From Rouxiella aceris (GTDB lineage Bacteria; Pseudomonadota; Gammaproteobacteria; Enterobacterales; Enterobacteriaceae): a stretch of DNA of 64,000 nucleotides. The position numbers were made by a program, and so were the translations under genes. The stretch is from the NCBI RefSeq assembly GCF_012933545.1, contig NZ_JAADJU010000009.1:124001-188000 (forward strand), in the 5' to 3' direction. Shown in pieces: positions 1 to 9,053 of this stretch (the stretch's first letter is position 1; the number at the start of each line of letters is the position of its first letter). Under the pieces are notes generated by a model. The model searched no databases and was not told the origin of the DNA. It saw nothing but the letters and a program-made list of their open reading frames with translations.

Positions 1-1
1 G

Positions 2-793
2 GTGGCTATCGCCCCTGACGTTAGCGGACTGGTGACCGATGTGCCAGTGGTTGACAACCAGTTGGTTAAAAAAGGCGATGTGCTGTTTAAAATTGACCAG
101 CCGCGCTACCAGCAAGTGTTGGCTGAGGCCAACGCCGACGTGGCTTATTACAAAGCCATGGCCGACGAGAAAAAACGTGAGGCTGGACGCCGGGTAAAAC
201 TGGGCATCCAGGCCATGTCGCAGGAAGCCATTGATCAGGCAACCAATGACCAGCAAACCACTCTGCATCAGTTGGCGAAAGCACAGGCGGCAGCAAGCTC
301 TGCGGCGCTGGATCTGCAACGTACCGTGGTGACTGCCCCGGCCGACGGTTGGGTTACCAACCTTACTGTCCATCCCGGCGCTTTTATTACCCGTGGCGCG
401 ACCTCGGTGGCGCTGGTGAAACAAAATACGTTCTATGTGCTGGCCTATATGGAAGAAACCAAGCTGGCGCGCGTACAGAAAGGCGATCGGGTGGAGATCA
501 CTCCGCTGGGCAGTAATCACATCCTGCATGGCACCGTCGACAGCGTGGCGGCAGCGGTCACCAACAGCAGCAGCTCGGCGGCAAGCAACGGCCTGGCCAC
601 CATTGACAGTAACCTGGAGTGGGTGCGTCTGGCGCAGCGTGTACCGGTAAAAATTACGCTTAATGATATGGACGAAAAACATCCGTATTCGGCAGGGACT
701 ACGGCAACGGTTGTCGTCGCCGGGGAAAATGATCGCGTTGCACACAGCTCCTGGTTTACCAAATTTTTGCACCGTCTGCGTGAGTTTGGTTAA
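2..793 (+). CDS. aaeA: AaeA, membrane-fusion subunit of the aromatic carboxylic acid efflux pump (5' truncated by window edge)
   Basis: The reading frame is open to the left edge, and about 47 N-terminal residues, including the membrane anchor, lie outside the window. The visible 263 residues follow the E. coli AaeA (about 310 aa) pattern. There is a lipoyl-like segment ([17 protein letters not shown]), a helical hairpin, the second lipoyl half ([12 protein letters not shown]) and a beta-barrel ending in HRLREFG. As a periplasmic adaptor it links AaeB in the inner membrane to an outer-membrane channel for export of p-hydroxybenzoate-like acids. aaeB starts 11 bp downstream, so the two form an operon. 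The internal GTG at position 2 is not a real start. Confidence 0.95.
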   Translation: MAIAPDVSGLVTDVPVVDNQLVKKGDVLFKIDQPRYQQVLAEANADVAYYKAMADEKKREAGRRVKLGIQAMSQEAIDQATNDQQTTLHQLAKAQAAASSAALDLQRTVVTAPADGWVTNLTVHPGAFITRGATSVALVKQNTFYVLAYMEETKLARVQKGDRVEITPLGSNHILHGTVDSVAAAVTNSSSSAASNGLATIDSNLEWVRLAQRVPVKITLNDMDEKHPYSAGTTATVVVAGENDRVAHSSWFTKFLHRLREFG

Positions 794-804
794 GAGAAAA
801 TAAT

Positions 805-2763
805 ATGAATAGCCAGACCTTCCTGCGTATGCGCTTTGCCTGCAAGCTGACCTTTGCCATTTTGGGCGCGTTGGTCTTGGGGTTTTATCTGCAACTGGAA
901 ACCCCGCGCTGGTCGGCGATGACCGCGGCCATTGTCGCCGCCGGTCCGGCGCTGGTCGCTGGCGGTGAACCCTTCGCCGGGGCTATTCGTCATCGCGGTA
1001 TGCTGCGGGTGATCGGTACTTTTGTTGGCAGTATTGCTGCGGTGGCCATTATCGTTGCCACCGCCCGCGCGCCAGCAGTGATGTTATTGCTGTGCTGTCT
1101 GTGGGCCGGTTTTTGCACCTGGTGGTCAACGCTGGTTCGCGTTGAAAACTCTTATGCCCTGGGTCTGGCCGGCTATACGGCACTCATTATCGTGGTGCTG
1201 GCTTCCTCTTCCCTGCGCGAAGCGCCGCAGTTCGCCGTTGAGCGCTGTAGTGAGATTGTTTTGGGCATTTGCAGCGCCATAGTGGCGGATCTACTGTTCT
1301 CCCCGCGATCGATCAAAGGCGATATCGACCGCGCCGTAACCCGACTGCTGCTCGACCAATGGGCACTGATGAAACTCTGCCTGCATCAGGCTGAAAAAGC
1401 GGACATCGACCGCGCCTGGAACGGTCTGGTGAAAAGTACTACCGCCATCAATGCCATGCGTGGCAGCCTGATGATGGAGTCTTCTCGCTGGCAGCGCGTC
1501 AATCGCCGCCTGAAAGCCTTGCACAGTATGTCGTTAAGCCTGATCACTCAGGCCTGCGAAACCTATCTGATTATGCAGACTACCCCCGAGCTGGTACCGG
1601 TGGAGATCAAACGGCTGTTTGATGAGCCGGTTGCTGACCTGCATGACGTACGTAAAAAAATGAAACAGTTGCGACAGATTGTTGCCACCCTGCGTTCCGA
1701 TGATATTGCCCTGCCGCTTTACTCGTGGATTGGATCCGGTACCCGCGCACTGTTGATGATCACCGGCATCCATACCAATAGCAGTATCAGCAGCATCGAA
1801 AGCAATGTGTTGAACACTGAAGTGGTGATCCGCCCGGCGTCAGCCGAACGGCATCACGCCATGATTAACGGTTTACGCACCTTTGTTTCCAGCGCCATCG
1901 GCTGTCTGTTATGGCTGTGGACCGGCTGGACCTCTGGCCCCGGTTGTATCGTAATTATTGCGGTGATCACCTCACTGGCGATGCGTACGCCCAATCCGCG
2001 CATGATGGCGATCGATTTTATGGTCGGCATGATGGCGGCTATCCCGGTGGGATCGCTGTTTTATATGGTGATTATGCCCTGGACCCAGCAAAGCCTGTTC
2101 CTGCTCTGCCTGTCGCTGGGTATTTTTATCTTTATTATCGGTATTGAGGTGCAAAAACGACGTCTGGGTGTGCTCGGCCTGTTGGTGGGCAGCATCAATG
2201 TGCTGGTGTTGAGTAATCCCATGTCCTTTAATGTCACCACCTTTCTCGACAATGTTACCGGCCAGGCCATCGGCTGTGGCATTGCCGTGGTGGTGCTGGC
2301 GCTGATCCGTGACAAGTCGCGGGATAGAACCGGTCGTACCCTGCTTAATCGCTTTGTCAGCAGCGCGGTGTCGGCGCTGACCACCAAAGCCTATCGCCGC
2401 CGTGAGAACCATCTGCCGGCCCTCTACCATCAGTTGAATCAGCTGCTGGTGATGTTTCCTAATGACATTGGTAAATACCGGCTGGCCTTACAGCTGATCA
2501 TTGCCCATCAGCGTCTAAAGCTGGCAGAAATTCCGGTGAATGAAGAGCTGTCGGCGTTTCATAAACAGATCCGCTATACCGCCGATCGCGTGGTGTCCGC
2601 GCGCCGCGAAGGGAAACGCGCCTATTATTATCAGCGGCTGTTAACGGAAATGGCGGAGTATCAGCAAAAGCTGGTGGCATACCAGGCGCCGCTGAAGGTC
2701 ACCGAACCGGTAAGACGACTGTGCGATTTATTGCATAACTATCAACGGGCGTTTCTGGAATAA
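805..2763 (+). CDS. aaeB: AaeB, inner-membrane subunit of the aromatic carboxylic acid efflux pump
   Basis: The product is 652 aa (E. coli AaeB 655 aa) and belongs to the FUSC/aromatic acid exporter family. It has two similar halves: an N-terminal bundle of hydrophobic helices (about residues 12-165), a cytosolic stretch (about 170-350), and a second bundle (about 358-500) followed by a C-terminal cytosolic domain. The start is preceded by a purine-rich stretch (AAGAGAAAATA) and follows aaeA by 11 bp, as expected for the aaeXAB operon. It drives efflux of hydroxylated benzoic acids, probably as a relief valve for metabolic overflow. Confidence 0.95.
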   Translation: MNSQTFLRMRFACKLTFAILGALVLGFYLQLETPRWSAMTAAIVAAGPALVAGGEPFAGAIRHRGMLRVIGTFVGSIAAVAIIVATARAPAVMLLLCCLWAGFCTWWSTLVRVENSYALGLAGYTALIIVVLASSSLREAPQFAVERCSEIVLGICSAIVADLLFSPRSIKGDIDRAVTRLLLDQWALMKLCLHQAEKADIDRAWNGLVKSTTAINAMRGSLMMESSRWQRVNRRLKALHSMSLSLITQACETYLIMQTTPELVPVEIKRLFDEPVADLHDVRKKMKQLRQIVATLRSDDIALPLYSWIGSGTRALLMITGIHTNSSISSIESNVLNTEVVIRPASAERHHAMINGLRTFVSSAIGCLLWLWTGWTSGPGCIVIIAVITSLAMRTPNPRMMAIDFMVGMMAAIPVGSLFYMVIMPWTQQSLFLLCLSLGIFIFIIGIEVQKRRLGVLGLLVGSINVLVLSNPMSFNVTTFLDNVTGQAIGCGIAVVVLALIRDKSRDRTGRTLLNRFVSSAVSALTTKAYRRRENHLPALYHQLNQLLVMFPNDIGKYRLALQLIIAHQRLKLAEIPVNEELSAFHKQIRYTADRVVSARREGKRAYYYQRLLTEMAEYQQKLVAYQAPLKVTEPVRRLCDLLHNYQRAFLE

Positions 2764-2917
2764 CGCCTGTCATAAACCCCCGTTATACTTTCTGAAAAGC
2801 ACCCCTTGCGCCGCGCTGACTGCAACGGGGCGGGCATTAGCGACTATACTTTATAGTGAATAAACTGTGATTTTGTGGTCGCAGCCACGCTGCCGCTGCG
2901 TAAAAGGGAGCCTCGCC

Positions 2918-4378
2918 ATGTCTGATCTGCACGCTACACTCGCCGCACATCCGCTGTTTAAAACCGGTTATTTTGTTGCCGGTGAATGGCATACCGCTGC
3001 CGAAACCTTTGATGTGCTTAATCCTGCCACCGGCGAAACGCTGGCAAAAGTGGCGCGCGCCGGTAAGGTGCAAACCGAGGCTGCCATTAACGCGGCAAGC
3101 CAGGCTTTTCCGCAATGGCGAAAAACCACCGGTAAAGCCCGTTCCGAGATTTTGTATCGCTGGTATCAACTGATGCGGGAAAACAAACAGTTTCTGGCGG
3201 AATTGATGGTCGCAGAACAGGGTAAGCCCTTGCAGGAAGCCTTAGGCGAGGTCGACTATGCCGCCAGCTTCCTGCAATGGTTTGCCGAGGAAGCCAAGCG
3301 TGGCAACGGTGAAATTATCCCGCCGGTAAAAGCCGGTTCGCGGATTTTTGCCACCCGTGAACCTGTTGGCGTGGTGGCTGCCATTACGCCGTGGAATTTT
3401 CCGCTGGCGATGCTGACGCGTAAGCTGGGGCCAGCTCTGGCCGCAGGCTGTACCGGCTTGATTAAACCGGCCAATAATACCCCGCTTTGCGCTCTGGCAC
3501 TGCTTGAGCTGGCCAAACAGGCTGGCGTGCCCGACGGGGTGATTAATGGCGTGGCCGGTGATACTGCCGCCATCAGCGAGGCGATAATGCAAAGTACCGC
3601 CGTGCGAAAAATATCTTTTACCGGGTCTACCGAGGTGGGTAAAACGCTGGTGCGCAACAGCGCTGCCACCATGAAAAAGGTTTCGATGGAACTTGGCGGT
3701 AACGCGCCATATATCGTGTTTGATGATGCCGATATCGACGCCGCCATTGACGGGGTGATCGCCTGTAAATTCCGCAATTCCGGTCAGGTGTGCGTGGCGA
3801 TCAACCGCATATACGTGCAGGCCGGTATCTATGACCGCTTTGTCAGCCGTCTGGCCGATCGCGTCAGCACGCTGCAAGTCGGTAACGGCATGGATAAGGG
3901 CGTGACTATCGGTCCGTTAATTGATATCAAGGGGCTTGAAAAGGTTGAAGAACATGTTAAAGACGCCTTGCAGCATGGCGGTAAGGTGCTGACCGGCGGC
4001 CAGCGACACCGGCTGGGGGGAAATTTCTTTCAGCCTACGGTGATCGCCCAGGCTAATGATGCTATGCAACTGGCCCGCGAGGAGACCTTTGGTCCACTGG
4101 CCGCCTGTTTCCGTTTTGACAATGAAGAAGAGGTGATTAAACGGGCCAATGCCACGGAGTTTGGTCTGGCGGCCTATTTCTACACGCAAAATCTGCAGCG
4201 TGTATTCCGCGTGGCAGAGGCAATTGAAAGCGGCATGATCGGCATTAATGAGTGTGCGCTCTCGACTGAAGTGGCACCTTTTGGCGGCGTTAAAGAGTCC
4301 GGTCTGGGCCGTGAAGGTTCGGTACTGGGAATGGAAGAATATTTGCAGGTAAAAACTCTGCATTTGGGTAATCTGTAG
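2918..4378 (+). CDS. NAD(P)-dependent aldehyde dehydrogenase, succinate-semialdehyde dehydrogenase type (GabD-like)
   Basis: The 486-aa product has full ALDH architecture: the Rossmann motif FTGSTEVG (about 234-241), the oxyanion Asn160 in PWNFP, the general base Glu258 in MELGGNAP and the nucleophile Cys292 in NSGQVCVAINR. Overall similarity is to GabD/SSADH (VTIGPLID, EETFGPLA, APFGGVKESGLGREGS). Differences around the active site (QVCVAIN instead of the usual QTCVCAN) leave the substrate open. The start at 2918 is chosen for the AAAAGGGAG ribosome-binding site 7 bp upstream and for the homologous N-terminus; an in-frame ATG at 2867 would add an unlikely 17 residues. The gene has no obvious operon partner. 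I am sure of the enzyme class and only moderately sure of the substrate. Confidence 0.85.
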   Translation: MSDLHATLAAHPLFKTGYFVAGEWHTAAETFDVLNPATGETLAKVARAGKVQTEAAINAASQAFPQWRKTTGKARSEILYRWYQLMRENKQFLAELMVAEQGKPLQEALGEVDYAASFLQWFAEEAKRGNGEIIPPVKAGSRIFATREPVGVVAAITPWNFPLAMLTRKLGPALAAGCTGLIKPANNTPLCALALLELAKQAGVPDGVINGVAGDTAAISEAIMQSTAVRKISFTGSTEVGKTLVRNSAATMKKVSMELGGNAPYIVFDDADIDAAIDGVIACKFRNSGQVCVAINRIYVQAGIYDRFVSRLADRVSTLQVGNGMDKGVTIGPLIDIKGLEKVEEHVKDALQHGGKVLTGGQRHRLGGNFFQPTVIAQANDAMQLAREETFGPLAACFRFDNEEEVIKRANATEFGLAAYFYTQNLQRVFRVAEAIESGMIGINECALSTEVAPFGGVKESGLGREGSVLGMEEYLQVKTLHLGNL

Positions 4379-4411
4379 GCTTAAGTCTGGCTATTCTAAA
4401 AGTAGGTAATA

Positions 4412-4873
4412 ATGCGCGCAGTAAATAAATGGCTCAGGGCTTATCTGCTGCTGGCCGGGCTGGTAGTGATTTTTAGTGATACCGCAGCGGCCAAGATCAA
4501 TTTTTTCCAAACCGCTGCCGGCAATCAACAGGATATTGCCGCACTGACCGCAGAAAAAAACGTGGTCAGTTATCTGCAACAGCATCACCGACTGCCGGAC
4601 TATTATGTCACTAAAAAGCAGGCGCGCGCTGCGGGGTGGGACGCCCGCGCCGGAAACCTTTGTCAGGTGTTGCCTGGCAAGGCGATAGGGGGCGATCGTT
4701 TCAATAATCGTGAACAGAATTTGCCCTCGGCACCGGGTCGCACCTGGTGGGAAGCGGATATTAACTATCATTGTGGCCGACGAGGCGCCGATCGCCTGCT
4801 ATTTGCCAGCGACGGCCTGATTTACCTCAGCGGTGATCACTATAAGAATCTTGTACCGGTGGAGTCGCGCTGA
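4412..4873 (+). CDS. Secreted barnase-family guanyl-specific ribonuclease
   Basis: The 153-aa precursor has a signal peptide (hydrophobic 9-22, cleavage near TAAA-K28) followed by a barnase-like domain. The catalytic set is recognisable by comparison with Bacillus barnase: Lys68 in YVTKKQA, Arg100 in NNREQNLP, Glu114 in WEADINY, Arg123/124 and Arg128 in CGRRGADR, and His143 in GDHY. Cys84 and Cys121 could form a disulfide, which fits export to the periplasm or outside the cell. The stop overlaps the start of the barstar-like gene by one base (TGATG), so inhibitor and enzyme are translationally coupled. The family cleaves RNA after guanosine. Whether this one serves nutrition, competition or defence cannot be told from sequence. 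Confidence 0.92.
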   Translation: MRAVNKWLRAYLLLAGLVVIFSDTAAAKINFFQTAAGNQQDIAALTAEKNVVSYLQQHHRLPDYYVTKKQARAAGWDARAGNLCQVLPGKAIGGDRFNNREQNLPSAPGRTWWEADINYHCGRRGADRLLFASDGLIYLSGDHYKNLVPVESR

Positions 4874-5166
4874 TGAAAAAAATTGTTTTCGATTTTAATC
4901 ATATCCCGGATCTTGCCGCCTTTTACGCCGATTTTGCGCGCCAGTTTGCCCTTGGCAGTCAGTTTGGCGCCAATCTCGATGCCCTGTGGGATGAGGTCAC
5001 CGGCGGTATTGCCTTGCCGGTGGAGATCGACTTTATCAATCTCAATGCCGGACGTAAGCGTCGCTTTGGTTCTCTGGTGCTGCTATTTGAAGAGGCGGAA
5101 GAAGAGCTGGAAGGGGCGCTGCGTTTTAATCTGTTTGATAAGTCGCCGGTAAAACCCAAAAGCTAA
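4873..5166 (+). CDS. Barstar-family ribonuclease inhibitor (YhcO-like)
   Basis: This 97-aa cytosolic protein has the barstar signature FGANLDALWDEVTG at 31-44; Asp40 corresponds to the residue that plugs the barnase active site. The start overlaps the stop of the barnase gene by one base. E. coli carries only the barstar-like yhcO at the equivalent position beside aaeB, so here the probable cognate toxin is still present. It is expected to bind and neutralise the RNase before export. The family call is strong and the pairing is inferred from coupling. Confidence 0.92.
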   Translation: MKKIVFDFNHIPDLAAFYADFARQFALGSQFGANLDALWDEVTGGIALPVEIDFINLNAGRKRRFGSLVLLFEEAEEELEGALRFNLFDKSPVKPKS

Positions 5167-5195
5167 GCCAGGAGTAAAAAGTCCGGCTGTAAACC

Positions 5196-5245
5196 TCAGA
5201 TCACTGATAAAGCCCGTTTTTAGGGAGAGTACAGCGTTGGGGGTC
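5196..5245 (-). repeat. Relic of the 133-bp MITE-like element (one end)
   Basis: Starting at TCAGA, this 50-bp stretch matches the reverse complement of the right end of the complete element at 29921-30053 with few mismatches, sharing TTAGGGAGAG and CGTTGGGG. The other half is not recognisable. It lies in the 225-bp space between the convergent barstar and darP genes. Confidence 0.65.
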
Positions 5246-5391
5246 GATGCTGCCGGCGACGTTACCTGCCAACACAGGCCTGCAATAACGCACCTTTTAA
5301 GGTGCCAGGCCAACCTGCGTTAAGCCAATGGCGACCGCTGGCACAGGCCAGGGCGGCAATTGGGTAAACGCGGTGGCAAAGAAGGCAGAGA

Positions 5392-5940
5392 TTAGTTTTT
5401 GGCTTCTGCCAAGTCACGTAGATACTGGAAAATCTGGCGATAGGATTTTGGTGGCTTGCTGGTGGCTTTTTCTTTTTGCGCATTACGTACCAGCGCACGC
5501 AGTTGCTGGCGATCCGCTTCGGGATAGATATCCAGTACCGCAGGAATAGCGTCATCGCCTTCTTCAACCAGACGATCGCGCAGTACTTCCAGTTTATGGA
5601 ACAGTGAAACCTGTTGGTTGTGGCGGTTCTTGAGTTTATCCAACGCGGTCTGGATAGGTTCAATATCGCGTGAACGCAGCATTTTACCGATCAACTGCAT
5701 CTGACGGCGGCGGCCTTCTTTTTTGATGCGTTGCGCCAGATCGATAGCGGCACGCAGATCTTCATCGAGCGGGATCTTGTCCAGGGAGTTTTTGCCCAGA
5801 TCGACCATCTCGGCACCCAGATCTTTCAGTGCTTCGGCATCGCGTTTGATTTCACTTTTACTGACCCAGATGATTTCATCATCTTCTTCGTTGTTCTCTT
5901 CGGGAACATCATCGAGCCAGTCTTCAATTTTCTTCGTCAT
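5392..5940 (-). CDS. darP: DarP (YjgA), 50S ribosome maturation factor
   Basis: The 182-aa product matches E. coli YjgA/DarP (183 aa) along its length. It begins with an acidic N-terminus ([29 protein letters not shown]), followed by helical segments with YIRxxDIEPI-like RSRDIEPIQ and the C-terminal [14 protein letters not shown]. It associates with late 50S assembly intermediates near the peptidyl transferase centre. It is divergent from pmbA with a 167-bp shared upstream region, the same arrangement as yjgA-pmbA in E. coli. Confidence 0.95.
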   Translation of the reverse strand: MTKKIEDWLDDVPEENNEEDDEIIWVSKSEIKRDAEALKDLGAEMVDLGKNSLDKIPLDEDLRAAIDLAQRIKKEGRRRQMQLIGKMLRSRDIEPIQTALDKLKNRHNQQVSLFHKLEVLRDRLVEEGDDAIPAVLDIYPEADRQQLRALVRNAQKEKATSKPPKSYRQIFQYLRDLAEAKN

Positions 5941-6107
5941 TATGTATCCTTAAATTTCTGGCTGCTATTATCGCACGGTTAACCTCCGCCTTCTATACCC
6001 GTCATCTTTTAGCCAGTACCGCCAACAGGAATGCGAAATTCCAGACGGTCTCTGATAGACTCAAGAGTATCTGAACTCAATATTTTTTCTTAAAAAAGGG
6101 CGGGCTG

Positions 6108-7448
6108 ATGAAGGTAACCACTCAAGTGGCAGAGCAACGTAAAACGCTGGAAAACGCCGTAGCGCAAGCTCTGGAATTAGCGAAAGTCGGTTCTGACGGT
6201 GCGGAAGTGGCGGTCAGTAAAACCACCGGTATAGGGATTAGTACCCGTTTTGGCGAAGTCGAAAATGTCGAATTCAACAGTGACGGTGCACTGGGTATTA
6301 CCGTTTATTATCAGCAGCGTAAAGGCAGTGCCTCCTCGACTGACCTCAGCCCGGACGCCATTGCGCGTACCGTGCAGGCGGCACTGGATATCGCGCGTTA
6401 TACCTCTCCCGATCCTTTTGCCGGCGTAGCCGACGAACAGATGCTGGCCTTTGATGCGCCGGATCTGGATCTTTTCCACCCTACCGAGTTGGATGCCGAT
6501 CGCGGTATCGAACTGGCGGCCCGTGCCGAACAGGCTGCCCTGGGTGCCGATGCACGTATCACCAATACCGAAGGTGGCAGTTTCAACAGTCATTACGGTA
6601 TTCGCGTATTTGGCAATAGCCTCGGTATGCTGCAAAGCTATTGTTCAACCCGTCATTCGCTGTCGGCGTCAGTGATTGCCGAACATAACGGGGATATGGA
6701 GCGTGATTACGCCTACACCATTGGTCGCGCGATGGCCGATCTCGCCAGCCCGGAATCCGTGGGTGCCGACTGCGCGCGCCGTACGCTGTCGCGCCTCTCG
6801 CCTCGTAAACTGCCAACCATGAAGGCACCAGTGATGTTTGCCGCCGAAGTGGCAACCGGTTTGTTCGGCCATCTGGTGGGGGCGATCAGCGGTGGCAGCA
6901 TTTATCGTAAATCTTCTTACTTGCTCGACAGCCTGGGCAAACAGATCCTGCCGGAATGGATCACCATTGAAGAGCATCCACATCTGCTGAAAGGCCTGGC
7001 ATCGACGCCGTTTGACAGCGAAGGGGTGCGCACGACCCGTCGGGATATCGTCAAAGAGGGCGTACTGCAAACCTGGCTGATGACCTGCTACTCCGCGCGT
7101 AAACTGGGGCTGCAAACCACCGGTCATGCTGGCGGTATCCATAACTGGCGTATTGCCGGTCAGGGCGACGATTTTGCCGCTATGCTGCGTAAAATGGGCA
7201 AGGGCCTGCTGGTAACCGAATTGATGGGGCAAGGGGTCAGCGGCGTGACCGGTGACTACTCGCGCGGTGCCTCTGGTTTCTGGATCGAAAACGGCGAAAT
7301 TCAGTACCCGGTCAGTGAGATCACCATTGCCGGTAATTTGAAAGATATGCTACTTAATATGGTCAGCATTGGTAGTGATATCGAAACTCGCAGCAATATC
7401 CAGTGTGGTTCGGTTTTACTGCCGGAGATGAAAATCGCCGGCGAGTAA
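6108..7448 (+). CDS. pmbA: PmbA/TldE, non-catalytic subunit of the TldD/TldE metalloprotease
   Basis: The 446-aa product aligns throughout with E. coli PmbA (450 aa): [55 protein letters not shown] and the C-terminal [17 protein letters not shown]. TldE pairs with TldD to degrade unfolded peptides, matures microcin B17 and is involved in CcdA turnover. TldE lacks the zinc site carried by TldD, and no tldD lies in the window. A purine-rich stretch (AAAAAAGGGCGGGC) precedes the start. cybC follows in the same direction, as in E. coli. Confidence 0.96.
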   Translation: MKVTTQVAEQRKTLENAVAQALELAKVGSDGAEVAVSKTTGIGISTRFGEVENVEFNSDGALGITVYYQQRKGSASSTDLSPDAIARTVQAALDIARYTSPDPFAGVADEQMLAFDAPDLDLFHPTELDADRGIELAARAEQAALGADARITNTEGGSFNSHYGIRVFGNSLGMLQSYCSTRHSLSASVIAEHNGDMERDYAYTIGRAMADLASPESVGADCARRTLSRLSPRKLPTMKAPVMFAAEVATGLFGHLVGAISGGSIYRKSSYLLDSLGKQILPEWITIEEHPHLLKGLASTPFDSEGVRTTRRDIVKEGVLQTWLMTCYSARKLGLQTTGHAGGIHNWRIAGQGDDFAAMLRKMGKGLLVTELMGQGVSGVTGDYSRGASGFWIENGEIQYPVSEITIAGNLKDMLLNMVSIGSDIETRSNIQCGSVLLPEMKIAGE

Positions 7449-7635
7449 GGCTTTTTCCGCGCTCTCTTACAGCGGCGGCCTGCCGTCGCTGCTTGTCTTT
7501 CCTCTATTTTATTGCGCTTTCTGCACTTCTTTACAAAAATTTAATACACCTTTTCTACTATTACCCCCTATGTTATTAACAGTTCCATCCGCAATGTCGT
7601 TAATTGATTAAACCAAAAAATAAATGGAAGGTAGC

Positions 7636-8022
7636 ATGCGTAAACATCTGATTGCGTTAGTAACGGTAACCCTGCTGGCATGCAGTGCCCAGGTGATGGC
7701 GGCAGACTTGTCGACAGATATGGACACCATTGCCGACAACTACGGCAAGATAATGAAAACCAGTGATGCTAAAGCTTTTACCGATGGTCTGGCCAAAATG
7801 AAGGCCGCTGCCCTAGATGCCAAAAATGACACCCCGGACAAGCTTAAAGGAAAAGCGCCAGACAGCCCGGAAATCAAAGATTATCACCACGGTCTTGATA
7901 CGCTGATCGGCCAGATTGACAAGGCCGCAGAGCTGGCCAAAGCCGGTAAATTGGATCAGGCGAAAAAAGAAGCCGAAGGCTTTAAAGCTACCCGCAACGA
8001 AAACCATAAGAAATTTAAGTAA
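7636..8022 (+). CDS. cybC: Soluble cytochrome b562, periplasmic
   Basis: The 128-aa precursor has a Sec signal peptide (MRKHLIALVTVTLLACSAQVMA) and a mature four-helix bundle starting ADLSTDM. The axial haem ligands are present as the early Met of the mature chain (ADLSTDM) and the His in the C-terminal TRNENHKK. The start at 7636 is preferred over the in-frame ATG at 7624 because GGAAGG lies between them. The position after pmbA matches E. coli. It is probably a periplasmic electron carrier; its physiological partner is unknown. Confidence 0.93.
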   Translation: MRKHLIALVTVTLLACSAQVMAADLSTDMDTIADNYGKIMKTSDAKAFTDGLAKMKAAALDAKNDTPDKLKGKAPDSPEIKDYHHGLDTLIGQIDKAAELAKAGKLDQAKKEAEGFKATRNENHKKFK

Positions 8023-8033
8023 ATCAATTCCAT

Positions 8034-8068
8034 CCCCCTCTTTCGCCACTGTCCGGATAAAGAGGGGG
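8034..8068 (+). terminator. Hairpin downstream of cybC
   Basis: A perfect 10-bp stem (CCCCCTCTTT at 8034-8043 pairing with AAAGAGGGGG at 8059-8068) encloses a 15-nt loop, 12 bp after the cybC stop. There is no T-run on the plus strand, so it may act as an mRNA end protector or a Rho-assisted terminator. Confidence 0.5.
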
Positions 8069-8225
8069 ACGCCAATGCCACGCTTTCCCTCTGCTGATTG
8101 TTACTTGTTGCCGCCCACCGCCTGCGTCGCCAATACCAGTCTGTTCCACTGCCAAAACCTCGCCAGCCAGTTCTCTGCGCCACCAAATTGTATTTTTGAT
8201 AATGAGATCTGCTTGGTATAGGGCA

Positions 8226-8245
8226 TTTCCAGTTTGAACTGGAAA
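8226..8245. promoter_or_regulatory. Palindromic operator candidate upstream of the PRD/SFCGS operon
   Basis: Two perfect 9-bp arms, TTTCCAGTT and AACTGGAAA, are separated by only 2 bp, which favours a DNA dimer site over an RNA hairpin. It is centred about 92 bp before the first gene of the cluster in an otherwise featureless 259-bp gap (8069-8327). It is a plausible site for the cluster regulator at 14128-16044. No convincing sigma 54 or sigma 70 promoter could be fixed by eye. Confidence 0.4.
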
Positions 8246-8327
8246 AAAACCGTCTACACAAGATATCGGCTTACGCGTAGGGTAATAACAATAGAAACGG
8301 CTCTGTAAAGAGAACGAGCAGATTGAT

Positions 8328-8651
8328 ATGAATAATGCCCTTGAAATAAAAGATGCACCGGCAATTACTGAAAAATTATTAACAGATATTCAAAAAATGT
8401 TGAATGCAGAAAATATATTTACCAATGACGTTCAACAGCAGATGTTAACTTCGCACGTTAAAGCAATGGTATTGCGTTCAATTACCGGGGAACCCTTACC
8501 TGAAGTAGAAAAAGAGCTGTTTGATGAAATTTCATCAGGCTCAATGAAAATGGCTGAACAGGTTGTCGATATGCTGGGGAATTTACCGATTGAGGAAGCC
8601 TATTTACTCTCGGTACATTTTGAAGTAGCCAAAGACAATAACAACCTATAA
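8328..8651 (+). CDS. Stand-alone PRD (PTS regulation domain) protein
   Basis: The 107-aa protein consists of a single PRD helical domain with no DNA-binding or RNA-binding part. Both PRD histidines are present: His43 in TSHVKAMVLRSITGE and His97 in EEAYLLSVHFEV. PRDs are phosphorylated by HPr or EIIB and normally regulate BglG-type proteins. Small free-standing PRD proteins (YhfY in E. coli is one I recall) occur beside atypical transport operons. It is the first gene of the cluster, 36 bp before the SFCGS gene, and its codons are more AT-rich than its neighbours. It may act as a phosphorylation sensor that docks on the regulator or transporter; that role is inferred. Confidence 0.85.
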   Translation: MNNALEIKDAPAITEKLLTDIQKMLNAENIFTNDVQQQMLTSHVKAMVLRSITGEPLPEVEKELFDEISSGSMKMAEQVVDMLGNLPIEEAYLLSVHFEVAKDNNNL

Positions 8652-8687
8652 CCCTTGCTTATAAAAACTTATCTGGAGAGTAGACAT

Positions 8688-9053
8688 ATGGCACAAGTCC
8701 TCGTAGTGATTGGCGACCGTTTAGGGAAAGGCCAGAAAGTTGCCGCTGGCGTAGAAGCAGCAGGAGGCCGCGCCATTGTGGTTCCTGGTGTGGCTGCCGA
8801 TATGAAATTGGGCGACGTGATGAAAGCGGAGGGAGCCACCTTTGGTATCTCTTTCTGCGGCAGTGGCGGCGCGGGGGCGATTACTGCCCAAAATAAATAT
8901 GGATATAAAGCCAAACACGGCATGCGTTCCGTTGAAGAAGGTGTAACGGCAATTAACGAGGGCTGTGCGGTATTGGGCTTTGGTTTTATGGATAAAGAAG
9001 AGCTGGGTCAGAAACTGGTAGAAGCTTATATCAAGAAAAATGGCCAGTCGTAA
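8688..9053 (+). CDS. Glycine-rich SFCGS-family protein
   Basis: The product is a 121-aa cytosolic alpha/beta protein. It starts with a beta-strand (MAQVLVVIGD) and carries the family-naming motif SFCGSGGAG with Cys57, followed by TAQNKYGYKAKHGM. A second Cys is at 93. The start at 8688 follows GGAGAG at 8675-8680; the upstream in-frame ATG at 8655 is ignored. The stop overlaps the DUF4312 start (TAATG). The small size, N-terminal strand, Gly-rich loop with an exposed Cys and PRD context resemble a PTS EIIB-like unit. This is only an analogy, and the function is unknown. Confidence 0.88.
   Translation: MAQVLVVIGDRLGKGQKVAAGVEAAGGRAIVVPGVAADMKLGDVMKAEGATFGISFCGSGGAGAITAQNKYGYKAKHGMRSVEEGVTAINEGCAVLGFGFMDKEELGQKLVEAYIKKNGQS

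Noticed and set aside
8069-8327. Sigma 54 promoter for the PRD/SFCGS operon
   Set aside because: No GG-N10-GC element fitting -24/-12 was found, and the regulator lacks an AAA+ domain.
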